DNA from: Desmodesmus armatus | Lineage: Eukaryota; Chlorophyta; Chlorophyceae; Sphaeropleales; Scenedesmaceae | Length of the DNA stretch: 64,000 bases | Direction of reading: 5' to 3' | NCBI GenBank assembly: GCA_007449985.2 | Contig: VIIQ02000632.1 | Location: 186,001-250,000, forward strand | Part shown: one piece after another, positions 43,137 through 54,301 of the stretch | Layout of the letters: each line of letters opens with the position of its first letter | Position numbering within the stretch: the first letter of the stretch is position 1 | The notes under the pieces: generated by a model | What the model was told of the DNA's origin: nothing | The model's input: only the letters and a program-made list of their open reading frames with translations | Databases searched by the model: none | Made by a program: the position numbers and the translations under genes

Positions 43137-46100
43137 AATTGTTGCATACACCAAGAATCGCTCCATTGGAGCACGCCTGATCAGGGCACGGCACTGAAAC
43201 AGTGTGCTGACTGTCTGAAACTGTGGTTTGCATGCTTTACAGCATATCAGCAGGTGTTGACACCACCACTCCCACACTGACAGTCACTGCACCTGTTACC
43301 TCTTGCATGCCAGTCCTATACTTGCATGCTGCGTGTGTTTTTCGAGCTTAGACCTGATGAGCCTTGAAGAAGGCGAAACTAGTCGTCTGTAAGTTCGTTC
43401 ACTCCACACGCACAATACAATACGCCTGCTGCCTGGGTCGCTGGTACTTCCCACATTGTCTGTACAACCACTATATGTATTATAGTGTGGGTAAGCTGTT
43501 GGTGCCAATCAGTAGCAGGTGCAGTGGTATATTATATATATTATATTATATTATATATTAATGTTATATTGATAATATATTATCTAGTGCACAAAGGCAG
43601 AGCATTTCATTGCTGCCTGCCTGCGAATGTGTATGGCGTGGTGGAGCTGCACTTTGCACTGATGTGCCGGCAGTATTTGTATTTCTCACCTTGCATGCAT
43701 TGGCATGTGCATGTGTACACATCTGCAGTTGCACAGTCATGATCGCAGCTACTGTTGTTATGTCCAACAGGTTTCTGGAAAGTACCAGGATGTGCCGCAC
43801 CCTGTCAACATGGAAGCGTTGTTCACGGTCGGCAGTGTTTCCAGCACAGGGTTCATGTTCCCGTTCAAGATGGGGGCTGAGGTCACCATTCAGGTGAGGA
43901 TATTTCTCAATTATAGCTAAGCTTACTAAGGCAAGACAGGCTGTCTTGAGCTGTTGCTGTGTTGCGGCGGGAAGGGGAACTACCGTCTGTTGCTGTGTGC
44001 ATGTGCTGAGACCGATTGGCAGTTCGGCGTCGTGCAGCTGACTCTATTGAAGTGTGAAGTGTGAGGCACAGGGAGCCTGCAATGATCCTGCCGTTCTGAT
44101 GCATGTGTCTTCAGCTCAGCTGCTTGTGCCCAAGAACACATCTACAGTGTCACATACAGCCCAAGCTTTTTGCAGGGGCTATTGCTGCAGTGTACATACT
44201 TAACTCAACCACAGTATGGCTTCGTGTATATGCAACATGTGTGTTCAGGTCCAGGTGTTCAAGAAGACAGATAGGAAGAAGCTGCCCAGCGTGAAGGCAT
44301 ACAACCCTGCTGCAGGCGACGGCATGTCTGGTAAGCTGCTGCACCAGCTTGTCATGTGGGATGAACATGAACACCCCACTGTCCATGGACCAGGCGGCAC
44401 CTCTACGGCCAGGCTTTCCAGAACTGCTGGCAATGCAGTGCCAGTTGGCTAGAAGCTGCAAGCTGCATGGGGCCTGCTTAGTAAGGCATGTGACTCCCGC
44501 CTTGCATCAGCTTCTGACTTTGGCATGGCATGTCACATATTCAGCTGGTCGGCACTTATCCCCTGGGAACCAACTGCCAGCGTCACCGCAAAGAGCACGT
44601 GCTTGTCGGCACGTATGCATACCTGGGTGTGCTGCATCCACCGGCAGCCTGACGCGGCGCACCGCTGGGCTGCTTGAGCTCTCCTCACCCAGCATGCTAG
44701 ACATGCACACCCCTCTGAGCCAGTGGTTGTCCAACTTAGGCAGTGGTTTTCCATAAGCGTAGTTATATACTCCCTAATCTCCTCACCTTGTCTTGGCCCT
44801 GCAGGTGCTGTGCGTGGCGAGACGGAGTACCGTGACCCCAGCAACCCTGACGAGCCTCTGCCGCCGGAGCACATGATCAAGGCTTTCAGGTGCGGGCGAC
44901 GGGGCTGTTCGGGTCTGGGCCCCTGTCATTGGAAATGCAGATGCAGGCGATGGGGCTGTTCGGCGCAGCTGTGGGTGATGCGGCCGCCGCTGAGCACTGC
45001 CCCGTGCACTGTGACTTACTTGGCAGCCAGCACATGTGCTGCATGACCAATTGCAAGCTGCGAGTCTGCATGCTGTCGTACCTACCACTGTGCAACAAGG
45101 CAGCACGAGCTGCATCAAACAAAACAACTCAAAACATGTTACCGACACCAACTCTACAGCTGACTTTGGCACGATGATTCGTTTTGTACTGTTGTCTTGA
45201 CTGGCACTCCGTGGCATGTTGCATCACAGGTACGGTCAGCAGCTAGTGCCCATCCCTGATGCAGCTACTGCTGACCTTATGAAGTACAGCCCTGGCAAGT
45301 GTTTGGACCTCATAGGGTTTACTGCGCGAGAGAACATACCCCGCTGGTGAGTGTGCCAGCCCCTTGCAGGCCCGCCTCAGTCAGCCCACATGTGTACACC
45401 CAACTGTTTGTCCATCGCTGCATAATTGGAGGCACCCTTACAAGACAAGTCAGCAACTGTCAGTGGGATCCCAGTCTGGCCTATGAACTAGCTAGTGGCT
45501 GGTGCGTCCCTTGTGAGCTGGTGAATGCGGCATGCCATGATAGAAAGCACCGCATCTGTACAGCAGTTTCCTGCAGCTGCAGACATCATCTCACCCTGCT
45601 TTTGCCCCCTGCATGCCTGCAGGCAGTTTGCCAGCGAGTGCTGGGTGGCGCTGGCCTGTCAGCGCGAGGCGCCCACCGAGCATGCAGTAGCGCTGTCAGC
45701 GCTAGTGCATGCTCTCAAGCAGCAGAACAAGGCAGCAGGTGAGGCGGCCGTTCTGGACAAACGTGTGTCACGCAGCGCATGAGTTTATGGTATCATTTCT
45801 GGCGTCCAATGACGGGCGATCTTGTGCCAAGCAGCTGTAGGTGCCTGGCTTCCAGTAGCGGCGTCAGCACACGTCAAGTCACAGCAAAAACCGCTTTTTG
45901 CAAACACCCAAACCTTCGAGGCACAAGCTGTGACATGCAAACATCTCTCTTTCCACCCACTGCCTCAGGCTTGCGTGCGCGTTGTGTGGTTGCTGCTCTG
46001 CAGTGATCCGGTACTGCCGCACAGACTCTGCTGACGTGGTGCTCATGGCCGGCCTACCGCTGCCTGCCCCCAGGACGGCCCTCAACCAGCTAGATGGCCT

Positions 46101-48184
46101 GCTGCTGGTGAAGCTGCCCTTCCAGGATGACTTACGGCAGTTCACCTTCAGGACATTCAACGACCCCAGCAAACCGCATGTGAGTTTGGCAGGTCATTTG
46201 CAAAGGCTGGCTACATCTGTGCACAGAGCAGTCCGCCTCTGGCTGGGCCCTAGGCTGCCTGTGTACACTGCTGGCGAATGCGCTTACCTTGCACTAGGCA
46301 TGGCCGGTGAGCTTGAGCAGTATCGTATGTATCACACCTGCATCAGGCTGCATGATTCGGATGGAAATTGACTGTGTGCTGCATGTGCTGTTCAATACCC
46401 GTGGTGTTGTCTGTAGCTGTACCCCACGGTGCAGCAGGCGGCTGCTATGCGGCAGCTAGTAAGCAGCCTGCGCCTTGCGCCCGCTGTCTCAGCAGCTGCT
46501 GGGCTGGGCCCTGAGCGGGAACAGCTGGTGCCGGATGATACACTCAACCCATCCATCCAGCGGTTTTACCACTTCATGGGGCAGCGGGCACTGGACCCAC
46601 AACACCAGGTGGGGGAGACAATGCACACAAGCAGTCCAGAGCACAGCCGGCAGCTGAACACTGCAGCACTTTTGCTTCAGTGGAGCTACATGGAGACAAT
46701 GCACACAAGCTCTTTTGCAGTTGCAACATGCATCGCTGCTGGTGGTGGGGCTTAGGACAGCTTTTTTTGGCTGACATAATCAGCGTGCGACTGGCGGTTC
46801 ACAAACAAACTTTGCATTGCGAGTCAGAAGGCTGAAAAGAAATTCAGCAGAGCGCGAGAGGCAGGGCACGACTACCTAGCGCTGCAGCTGGCGCCATATA
46901 TCCCAAGCAGTGTGGACATTCTGTATGCAGGCCCTTCTGCAGTGGTCTTCTGGAAAGGGCTGCAGCAGTAGGGTCTGACGTTCTCACTCTTGTGCTGTCG
47001 TGCGCAATCAGCTGACATTGTGTTCGTGGCCAGCTGGTGAGGGTGCCCCCCAACCCCCCGAAAATTCCGCAAAGCCTGACATTCCTGAGGACGTGCATGG
47101 CAGCAGGAGTGAGCAGGGCTGGCTGGGCCTGTGGAGCATGGTCTTGAGGGGAAGTGGCACTGCTGCTGGCTTGCTGGCTGCTGTGCTGTCGTGCGCAATT
47201 AGCTAACATTGTTAAGGATTAGGTGACATTCCTGAGGACGTGCAAGGCAGCAGGAGTGAGCAGGGCTGGCCCTAGCGGAGCGAGAGAGAGATATGACACC
47301 AAAGAGCCAGGCACTCAGCGTCACGGGCCGTCAGTCGAGGAAGGACCGTGGGTGACCTCTTAGTGGTCGCCACGTCCCCACCGTAAGGCTGCCCTTACGG
47401 AAAATTTTGAGACTCTCCATTCCAGAAAGTGTCACTGCTGCTGGCTTGCTGGCTGCTGCAGGTGCCTGATGCAGCAGACGACCTGCTGGCTGCTGCTGTG
47501 CTGGACCAGCAGCCGCTGGAGCAGCTGAGCAGCCAAGCGAGGGAAGCACTGGCTGCTCTGCCTGAGCTGTTCCCCATAATAGTGAGTGTCTGGCTATGGG
47601 GTTGGGGAGAGGGTCGAGGGAAGGTGGTGGCCTTCTTCCTGATCACACTGAATGGCTGTGAAACGCAACAAGCGGAGAGAGAAGAACGGGTTGCATGGCA
47701 TGCCAGGTCGTGGTGGGGTTGGCCCTGAGTCTGCGTGGTACACTAATGCAGGGGACTTGGCGTGTGCAGGGGGGGGGGGGGGCGAGTGTTGCTGAGCAAG
47801 ACTGGCATGTATGTGGTGCACCTGAGTCGTGGCGCTTGAAGATACAGTTATGCACACAGGTGGATGCATCCACGTCTGTGCCAAGCCATGCATAACGCCG
47901 CCAGAACCAAGAGAGCAACAAGGCTGGCTTAGACAGTTACTGCATCTGAACAGGTCGACAATAATCCAACCACTTTCATCAGCTGGTAGCCTCCCAACCA
48001 CTCATACATCATCATCATGATCATGTGTGTGCCGCAGGCTCCTGTTAAGGCGCCTGCCGCAGCACGTGGCACGCAGACACAAGCAGCTGCTGCCGGTGGA
48101 GGCAGCAGCGGGACGCAGGCAGCCACAAATGAAGCTGCAGGCCAGCAGCAACCTGTAGCTGCGGCAGCAGCTGCTGGGTCGTGA
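40200..48184 (+). CDS. KU80: Ku80 (XRCC5-type) DNA end-binding protein
   Basis: Forms the Ku70/Ku80 ring that binds DNA ends in non-homologous end joining and at telomeres. Exons: 40200-40217, 40403-40495, 40762-40813, 41217-41345, 41961-42100, 42473-42536, 42904-43007, 43771-43893, 44249-44330, 44805-44889, 45230-45346, 45623-45738, 46004-46179, 46417-46608, 47462-47581, 48038-48184; all phases agree, 585 residues. The first exon is six codons (MAVRPK). The vWA domain starts VIVVVLDVGPQMSDK. The Ku core includes MEALFTVGSVSSTGFMFPFK, MIKAFRYGQQLVPIPDA and LNQLDGLLLVKLPFQDD; NPSIQRFYHFMG matches the helical arm. It ends in an Ala/Gln-rich tail without the animal C-terminal DNA-PKcs-binding domain, as in plants (~680 residues). 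Intron 7 carries a hammerhead ribozyme. Confidence 0.92.
41711..41900 (+). repeat. Two copies of the Ku80 exon 5 acceptor and exon start
   Basis: CAG|GTGACACTGGGTTCAGCGAC (41711-41750) and CAG|GTGGCACTGGGTTCAGTCAC (41824-41865) repeat the true start at 41961 (TTTTTAG|GTGGCACTGGGTTCAGCGAC), at intervals of 115 and 131 bp. Each copy has its own pyrimidine-rich acceptor, then drifts away from the exon. Confidence 0.85.
42849..42863 (+). repeat. C14-15 homopolymer tract in Ku80 intron 6
   Basis: A run of about fourteen C bases ~40 bp before the exon 7 acceptor. It may be part of the pyrimidine tract. Similar G tracts occur near 47770 and 48927. Confidence 0.75.
43012..43136 (+). repeat. AT-rich microsatellite (AAT/TA repeats), Ku80 intron 7
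   Basis: Almost pure A/T: (AAT)n, then long (TA)n, in DNA that is otherwise GC-rich. With the AT block at 43528-43585 it brackets the hammerhead ribozyme. Confidence 0.9.
43343..43397 (+). ncRNA. Type I hammerhead ribozyme
   Basis: The conserved core is complete. CTGATGA (43354-43360) is followed by stem II GCCTT/AAGGC with loop GAAG (43361-43374), then GAAA (43375-43378). A minimal stem III follows, AC/GT with loop TA, and places cytosine 43384 in the cleavage position after GT. Stem I pairs 43343-43353 (CGAGCTTAGAC) with 43385-43397 (GTCTGTAAGTTCG) over 11 bp, with a 2-nt bulge and one G-U pair. The very short stem III is typical of hammerheads in Penelope-like elements and retrozymes. It lies in Ku80 intron 7, same strand as the gene, between AT microsatellites. 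No reverse transcriptase is nearby, so it is probably a non-autonomous remnant. Confidence 0.85.
43528..43585 (+). repeat. Second AT-rich block, Ku80 intron 7
   Basis: TATTATATATATTATATTAT-type sequence closing the segment that contains the ribozyme. It may mark the right edge of an inserted element. Confidence 0.85.
46990..47275 (+). repeat. Duplicated ~180-bp segment in Ku80 intron 14
   Basis: GCTGTCGTGCGCAAT(C/T)AGCT at ~46996 and ~47191, and GACATTCCTGAGGACGTGCA with GGCAGCAGGAGTGAGCAGGG at ~47078 and ~47227, show a diverged tandem duplication. The first unit contains CACTGCTGCTGGCTTGCTGG, which also occurs just before the exon 15 acceptor (~47434). Confidence 0.65.
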
Positions 48185-48568
48185 TATCACCGATATCATC
48201 GACGGCATGGCGAAAGTGCCTGGCCTGGCAGAGGGTGTGAAAAGGGCAGGCCCTTTTGGCTGGCTGCAGCCAGTTTTGGTTGAACCCTTGCCAGAAGGTC
48301 ATGTTGTAATTTTGTATAAGCTGACAGAGTAAGGACTCTGGGTTTGTTCAAGGTGAAGACCAGGATGCCAGCCTGGCATCAGTAGCAAGGAACCAGCTCA
48401 ACTGTGCTGTGTGGAGGACTCTTAACTCGTCAAAGTGGCGTAAGAAAGCGATGATATCCATGAAGGCACCATCAGCGAGACCTGAATGAGGCAATTATGT
48501 TATGTTGACCACATTGTACAAGTTGTAGGAAATGCGCAAGTAGGGTGCCTGCGAACCCATAGGTGACA
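48185..48568. other. Ku80 3' region and COX6B upstream region
   Basis: Contains the Ku80 3' UTR with its TGTAA signal, then the COX6B promoter or 5' UTR. A further 5' exon of COX6B could be hidden here, but I could not define one. Confidence 0.5.
48305..48309 (+). terminator. TGTAA poly(A) signal of Ku80
   Basis: TGTAA lies 121 nt after the Ku80 stop codon, a normal distance for chlorophyte 3' UTRs. Confidence 0.6.
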
Positions 48569-50458
48569 ATGTTTGCCTTTTCCTGGCGTGTGAAGGCGGA
48601 CGCAGAGCCCACTGAGGCAGTCGAGACTCCTCCTGCAGCAGCAGAGCCCTCCCCGGCACCGGAGCCTGAGCCAGTGGCAGTAGCCACAGCTGAACCGGAA
48701 GTAGAACAGCCAGCAGCAGCGGAACCGGCTCCGGAGCTCGAGCCCGAACCCAAGATGCCTCACAAGGTCAGCACTCACATACTGATCTGGGGCTTCAGTG
48801 GGCCGTATGCTCGCCCCACGTGGCTGGATTTGGGCTGCAGTTCTATTTATGTTTGAAATGCGTCCAATACGTGCAGCATCAGCGTAGGGCGTGGGCACCT
48901 TGAGGGCTGTCAGCAGCAGTAGTAGCAGGGGGGGGGTGTCACACAGCACACAGATCTGATGCTGTGTCGTGCATGCAGCCCACCGCCGACGAGCTGGAGG
49001 CTGCCAAGGAGGAGTTGGTGCAGGAGATCGTGCAGAAGGTCATGGAGGTAAGGGCAGCAATCCGCAGGGCCAGCACAGTCCTCGCCTGGCACAGCACTGG
49101 CACAGCACTGGCACGATATTGCAGCTGTTACGTATGGCCAGCAAAAGGAACAGGGTTGTGCAGCAGTGTCAGACAGCAAAGCCTGGCTGGCTGCACATGG
49201 GCAGCATTGATCTCTACTGTCAGCATCACCACACTGGCTAACAGTGGTGGAAGGGTTGGTGCACCTTGCAGCTACAAGACAGTTTGTTGATGACGTCAAT
49301 GCCGATCAGATGCAGTGTCTGCTGTCGCACAGACGATATTGGGGCCAGCACAATCATGGCTGCTCAGTCAGGATGCATGATAGCTGCACAGCATGTGTGC
49401 AACACGCGAGTCAGCTGTTCGTACCCGTCATCAGTGTTTGGGTTTCGCTCACATCAACGGCTGCATTTGGACTGCTGCTGTTGTGTTGTTTGCAGATCCC
49501 TGGTGCTGTTACCCAAACGGTGCGTTGATTAGCCAGGCAGCAGTCGCAGCACTGACTGCAGGGACAGGACAGCACAACTGCAGGACTGTGTGTGCAGCAA
49601 AGGGCTTGGAGCAGGTGCTTGTTTGCAGCCGCGCATGCAGAGACGGGGCAGCAATTGCATGGAGCAGTGTGTTGGCCTGCAGCTGAGTATGCAGGGAAGA
49701 ACTGCTGCAGTTGTTGCAGTGTTCCAGCACCTGGTCAGGGTTGCTGACCCGATCTGTTGTCCTGCTGTTGGTGGCTGTGCAGATCTCCACTGCCCCCTAC
49801 GACCCTCGCTTCCCTTCCACCAACCAGAACAGGCACTGCTTCATCCGCTACAACGAGTACTACAAGTAAGCAGGGGCTAGCTTGCCTGCACAAGCATTCT
49901 GCAGCGATTTCAGGGTGATGCTCTGCACATCCTGCTCCTCAGCAGCACTGTATGCAGCTGTGGTGGTGCTCGGCACAATATGCTCCTTAGCAGTACTGTA
50001 TGCAGCTGTATGCAGCTGCTGGTTCATGTCTGGGCTGGGTGGTGGCCGCACTTGGTGCTTCTGTGACAGGAGAGCTTGTGTGCTGGCGCTGCTGACATGG
50101 CCTGCTTGTTGCTGTGATGTTAATCTTCAGGTGTGCCTTTGAGCGTGGTGGTGAGGATGCCCGCTGCCAGTTCTACAAGAACGCCTATGAGAGCCTGTGC
50201 CCCCCTGACTGGGTGAGTGAGGTGGCATGAAGCACTGGCAGGCAGCACCCGGTTCCCCCAGCCAGCCGGTTTGTGTTTGTGTGTCAGCAGTGATAGTGCA
50301 TATTAGTGTGTGTTGCGATCCCCACGGTTGCGATTTTAGACAACACTGTTGGCAGCTCACTCTGGTGTGCATGGTGTTCTGCCTGTGCTGTTGTGTTGCT
50401 GCAGGTTGAGGAGTGGGAGGAGCTGCGCCAGCAGGGACTGTGGTTTGGCAAGTACTGA
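48569..50458 (+). CDS. COX6B: Cytochrome c oxidase subunit 6b (COX6B), plant-type long form
   Basis: Small intermembrane-space subunit at the dimer interface of mitochondrial complex IV. Exons: 48569-48766, 48979-49047, 49783-49865, 50131-50212, 50405-50458; 161 residues. The C-terminal domain starts ISTAPYDPRFPSTNQNRHCF and holds the twin motif CX9C (CFIRYNEYYKC) and CX10C (CQFYKNAYESLC), ending EEWEELRQQGLWFGKY. The first two exons encode an acidic Pro/Ala/Glu-rich extension (PEPEPVAVATAEPEVEQP), as in Arabidopsis COX6b-1. The ATG at 48569 is the first in frame, but an acceptor-like GTGAAG at 48597 means an upstream first exon cannot be excluded. Confidence 0.9.
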
Positions 50459-50912
50459 GCACAGCTGCACACTGGATGCAGTGTGAAGACTGCGCTGTGG
50501 GGCCCACCCTCTTGCCACAGCAGGCAGCATGTGCACAGCAGCATGGTACTGGGCGAACCAGTTTGTAGTTGCAGCAGTTTGTACCATAGGCCTGCTCAGC
50601 AGTGGTAGTAGGCATATCGGCGTGTGTAGGTATGGTGACAACCTCAAGATATGGTTGTGTACGATTTTGAAGGACCTGGGGTGCACAGCACTCGGAACAG
50701 CCTGGTGCAGCATGTGCCAAGTAACAGGTCTTGAAAAGATGGGTTCAAAAGGGCCAGTCGTGTTGTTTCACAGCAATATATCGTCACGCTTCACCAGCTG
50801 TATCAAAGAACGACACCAGCAGTGCTGCAAAAGAACTCCGAGTTGGATCATCTGCCCGCCAATTCAACAATCGGCCAGCCAGCTGCGTACGTCTTGGCTG
50901 AGCTCCAATACA
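50459..50912. other. COX6B 3' region and promoter of the next gene
   Basis: No gene seen and no TGTAA close to the COX6B stop. The distance to the next start codon is 454 bp. Confidence 0.45.
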
Positions 50913-53436
50913 ATGAGTGGCTGTCCGTTTGGGTTCCACAGTCAGCATAGCGATGTGTCGGAAGGCAAATCAGACACGGCCAAGGACAGCAGCAATCCCA
51001 CAGCCAGCAAATGTCCCTTCTCTGTGAGTGTCTGCTGCCTTCAAGCAGCTGCATGAGAATCAAACGTCACCCAGATTGCTTTGGACACTCTGCTTTAGTG
51101 CTGATCCCACCTGCTGATGCTGTGCAATAGGGGGCAACAACAGCAGACCCAAAGGACGCTGACAGGTTTGATTACAACAAGGACCCCATCTCCTGGTTTT
51201 ATCAGGTAAAGCTATTGCTGCACCTGTGACAAAAAGTGCAGACCTGCCTTCATGTGGTCCCAGCATTGCCAGCAGCATGCTGCGTCTGTCAGTGCTGCAG
51301 GCTGGCTGTTCGAACATGGATGGATGTGTGCGCTCCTTCTTCCTGTGGCTGCAGAACCAAATCCAGTCGGAGGAGCAGTTTCAGGCCAAGAAGACCGAGC
51401 TGAGAGCAGCGGCAAAGGAGCGCCTGGAGAACATCTTTGAGAAGAAGGGAAAGGTGGGTGCATGGGCTGGTTGTGAAAGTGTGTGGGATGGCTTTGTCAC
51501 TGGGGGCTGGCAGTGCTTGCATGCGCATGAAGCAGCCTTCAGCTCAGTTGAATGGTAGAGGCGCGGCCCCCTCGTTGTTACCAGCCAGCCCACAATTCAG
51601 ACCGACAGCACGTCTGAACTGCTTTGTCCTGCAGCACCTGATCATCGACAGTGATGATGACTACTCAATCGCGACCAGCGAGCTCTCAGCATGGGACAGC
51701 GAGGTGCACTCCATCAGGACACTGGCCAGCTGCGCCAACAGCTGGGCTGAGGCAGCAGACTTCAAGGCCCCTGCAATGTGCACCCTGCGCATCCTGCTGC
51801 TGGTGACCATGGTGCGTTGAGACCGTTGAGACAGGCCTAGATGCAGCATGAAACACGCATGCTCAACAGTCCGGATGAGCATTGAGTGCTCAGGCAGCAA
51901 GCTGCTAAGGCAACAACCTCTGCATCAGCACAGCACCATGGGGTGCCTGCCATGCGCCATGCACATGATATCGCTGCTTGGGCCTTTTCATTTCCTGCAA
52001 GCCACCAGTGACCCTCATACCAGTCCCCCCCTGCATGCATACACATACGGCCATCCACCTGGCGCGCAGCGCACACCAAACAAAATGTGTGATCCGTGTG
52101 TTGTGCACGCGCGCTGCTTGTGGGGCTGCTCTTGCAGCTGGCTGCGTGCTGGAGTGGCTGGCAGGCAGTGCAGGCGCTGACACAGGTCAACCGCTACTGG
52201 GGCATCATCACCGTTGGCTGGGTGCCCATCGCCAGCCTGGGCGCCGCCAGTGTGGCAGCCATTGTGGGCATGTCCCTGTGGTACATGACTGACAGCAGGT
52301 CCAAGCCCGGGCTGCTGGCAGGACAGCTGTGCATGCAGGTGCTGAGTGCTGGCTGCATGCTGCTGGCCCTGCTGTGCTGGCTGCATCCCAGCAAGGTCGA
52401 CCCTCAGGTGCTCAGGGTGTATGTTGCGCGTGGGTTGGCAGGTGCTTTGGCATGTTTCAGCCAGGCCGTTGTGGTCGGTGCTTATGCTCATCGTTGCTGA
52501 GGGCCAGCACAGGCACAAGCTATTCTGGGCAAAATCAGCACTGCAGGGAAGGAGCCTCAACAGCAGCACGTCAGCCACCATGGGTGCGCAAACCCTTGCA
52601 CTGGCGTTACTCTTATGCATGCTAATCTTGTCTTTTGCCCTCCCTGCCTGCAGTTCTCCAGCACTTTGTGCAAGACCACCGGCCCCTACCCTACAGACTC
52701 CAGCTCCAAGCTGTGCCACTACCTGCCTGTGGTCCAAGAGCAGATCGACTTGGCAATCAACACCCTGCTATGGTGCAACAGCTACATCTGTGTCCTGGCC
52801 CTTGCCACGGCTTGCGCTGGCAGCTGGCAGTTTTGGGAGCTGGCGTATGTGGAGAAGAAGGCTACCAAGCACAAGCGCCGCAGGAAGCAGCGCAAGAACG
52901 CCATCCCATGGGACAAGATCAAGGTGGGTGCTGCTGGCTGACCGGCTGTTAGGACAGCTGCAAACAGGCCGCGCTGTGCTAGGAGGCAGCGCAGCTGGGT
53001 GTCAGCCTGGACCTGCTTGGAAGTGCTAGTTTCAGCTGGAGAGCAGCTGTTCATGAAGCGCTTATGGGGTGTACGAGTGGAATGCGACTGTCACCAACAG
53101 CGGCAATGTCCTAATGTGCACACGTGGCAGGCGAATTGAATGACCAGTGTGCAACAGCTCTTTGCGCTGTTGGCTGCCAGCACACAGATGCTGGCACACA
53201 CATGCTGACTGCTAGTCAGCATGCATGTGTACGCATGCAGTCTCTCTGTCAACACACCCTCAACACTGTGCATGCTTGCTGAAAGACACCACACGCCACT
53301 GCACTTGCGCTTGCAGATTGAGGACATCGGCCCTGTCAGCTACTGCGGAGGTGCGCCACCCAGTGCGCAGAGGTCTGCAGCAGCAGCTGCAGCAGGAGTA
53401 GCAGCTGGCGCCTGCGACACCAAGAAGAAGATCTGA
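50913..53436 (+). CDS. Multi-pass membrane protein of unknown function
   Basis: Not recognised. Exons: 50913-51023, 51131-51205, 51355-51453, 51635-51811, 52138-52407, 52654-52923, 53317-53436; every exon is a multiple of three (all phase 0), giving 373 residues. The N-terminus has two Cys-Pro-Phe motifs (MSGCPFGFH and SKCPFS). Next come a charged helix (EEQFQAKKTELRAAAKERLE) and an acidic DSDDDYS. About four hydrophobic segments follow: TLRILLLVTMLAACW, IASLGAASVAAIVGMSLWYM, VLSAGCMLLALLCWL and SYICVLALATACAGSWQFW. A Lys/Arg cluster (KKATKHKRRRKQRKN) follows the last. Cys-Pro motifs can bind haem in some proteins; that is a weak hint only. Confidence 0.75.
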
Positions 53437-54301
53437 TGGATTGCCGTCGAGTGCCCAGCGCATATCTGAGATAGCCGTGTACAACAATCCTGTAGCACAC
53501 CTCAGTGGCAGTGGGGCTGATGAGGCCGCGAGGTGACTTAGGCTGCCGGCCTTGGTGCTGAAGGTTGCCAATGCATTCTTACTGGTTACTATCGAGATCA
53601 TATAACTACTTCTATGATCATAGACCTACTGATACTGTTTTGATCATGAGTTCACTGGCAGCCATTGTGGCCAGGTGCTCAAGATTCCCTTGTCAGCAGC
53701 TGACCTCCACCTGGGAGCCTTCTGTCCCGTCAAAAAGTGCGCCCCCAGGGGCCCTGTGGTGGTTTCTGTGGCCTGTAACGGTGATTATATATGCTGTGAA
53801 CAAGTAGTGCCAGTGCTGCCAACAAGGCAAGATGGTCAGGGTGCTGAGCCTCATCACCCCTGCATGCATTGGTCTGAACCCACCCAAGCAGGCCGCAGAG
53901 CGCAGGGGCAAAAGCAATGGGAAGACGAGCCTTGGTCGCCCATGAAGCACATGCATGCCTCGCCCATGAAGCACATGCATGCCTACACATGTGTGCCACA
54001 CAGTGGATGTTGAACTTCAAGTTTCACGGGGTGTGTGTGCTCATTTACTCTGTGGTCTCGCTTTGTTTGTCAAGGCAGTGAGGGGCAAGTGTTTTGTGTG
54101 CCACCCCTATGGAGGCCTCCGTCATCACAGCCAAACTGCCAGCTGCGATGGCTTCAGCTTGATGTCATTGGCAAGGCGTGAAGGTTGCTTTCTTGCAAGG
54201 CTGGTGCTGTTGTGAGCTGTGGTAAACATGCCCCTCAACCCTTGAAGTAATATCTCATCCCTCGGCCTGTATTGTTCACCAGGAGCTCTCCCCAAGTAAG
54301 C
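53437..54301. other. Intergenic region with a perfect 24-bp tandem duplication
   Basis: No gene seen. A TGTAA at 53774-53778 may end the upstream gene. At 53936-53983 the unit TCGCCCATGAAGCACATGCA-TGCC occurs twice without a mismatch. Confidence 0.55.

Noticed and set aside
43086..43340. Possible reverse-transcriptase or GIY-YIG fragment near the ribozyme
   Set aside because: Translations on both strands show no catalytic motifs; only short frames interrupted by AT repeats.
53510..53545. Second CTGATGA motif, possible hammerhead core
   Set aside because: No stem II followed by GAAA and no matching stem I; other CTGATGA or CTGACGA sites and reverse-strand TCATCAG sites also failed.
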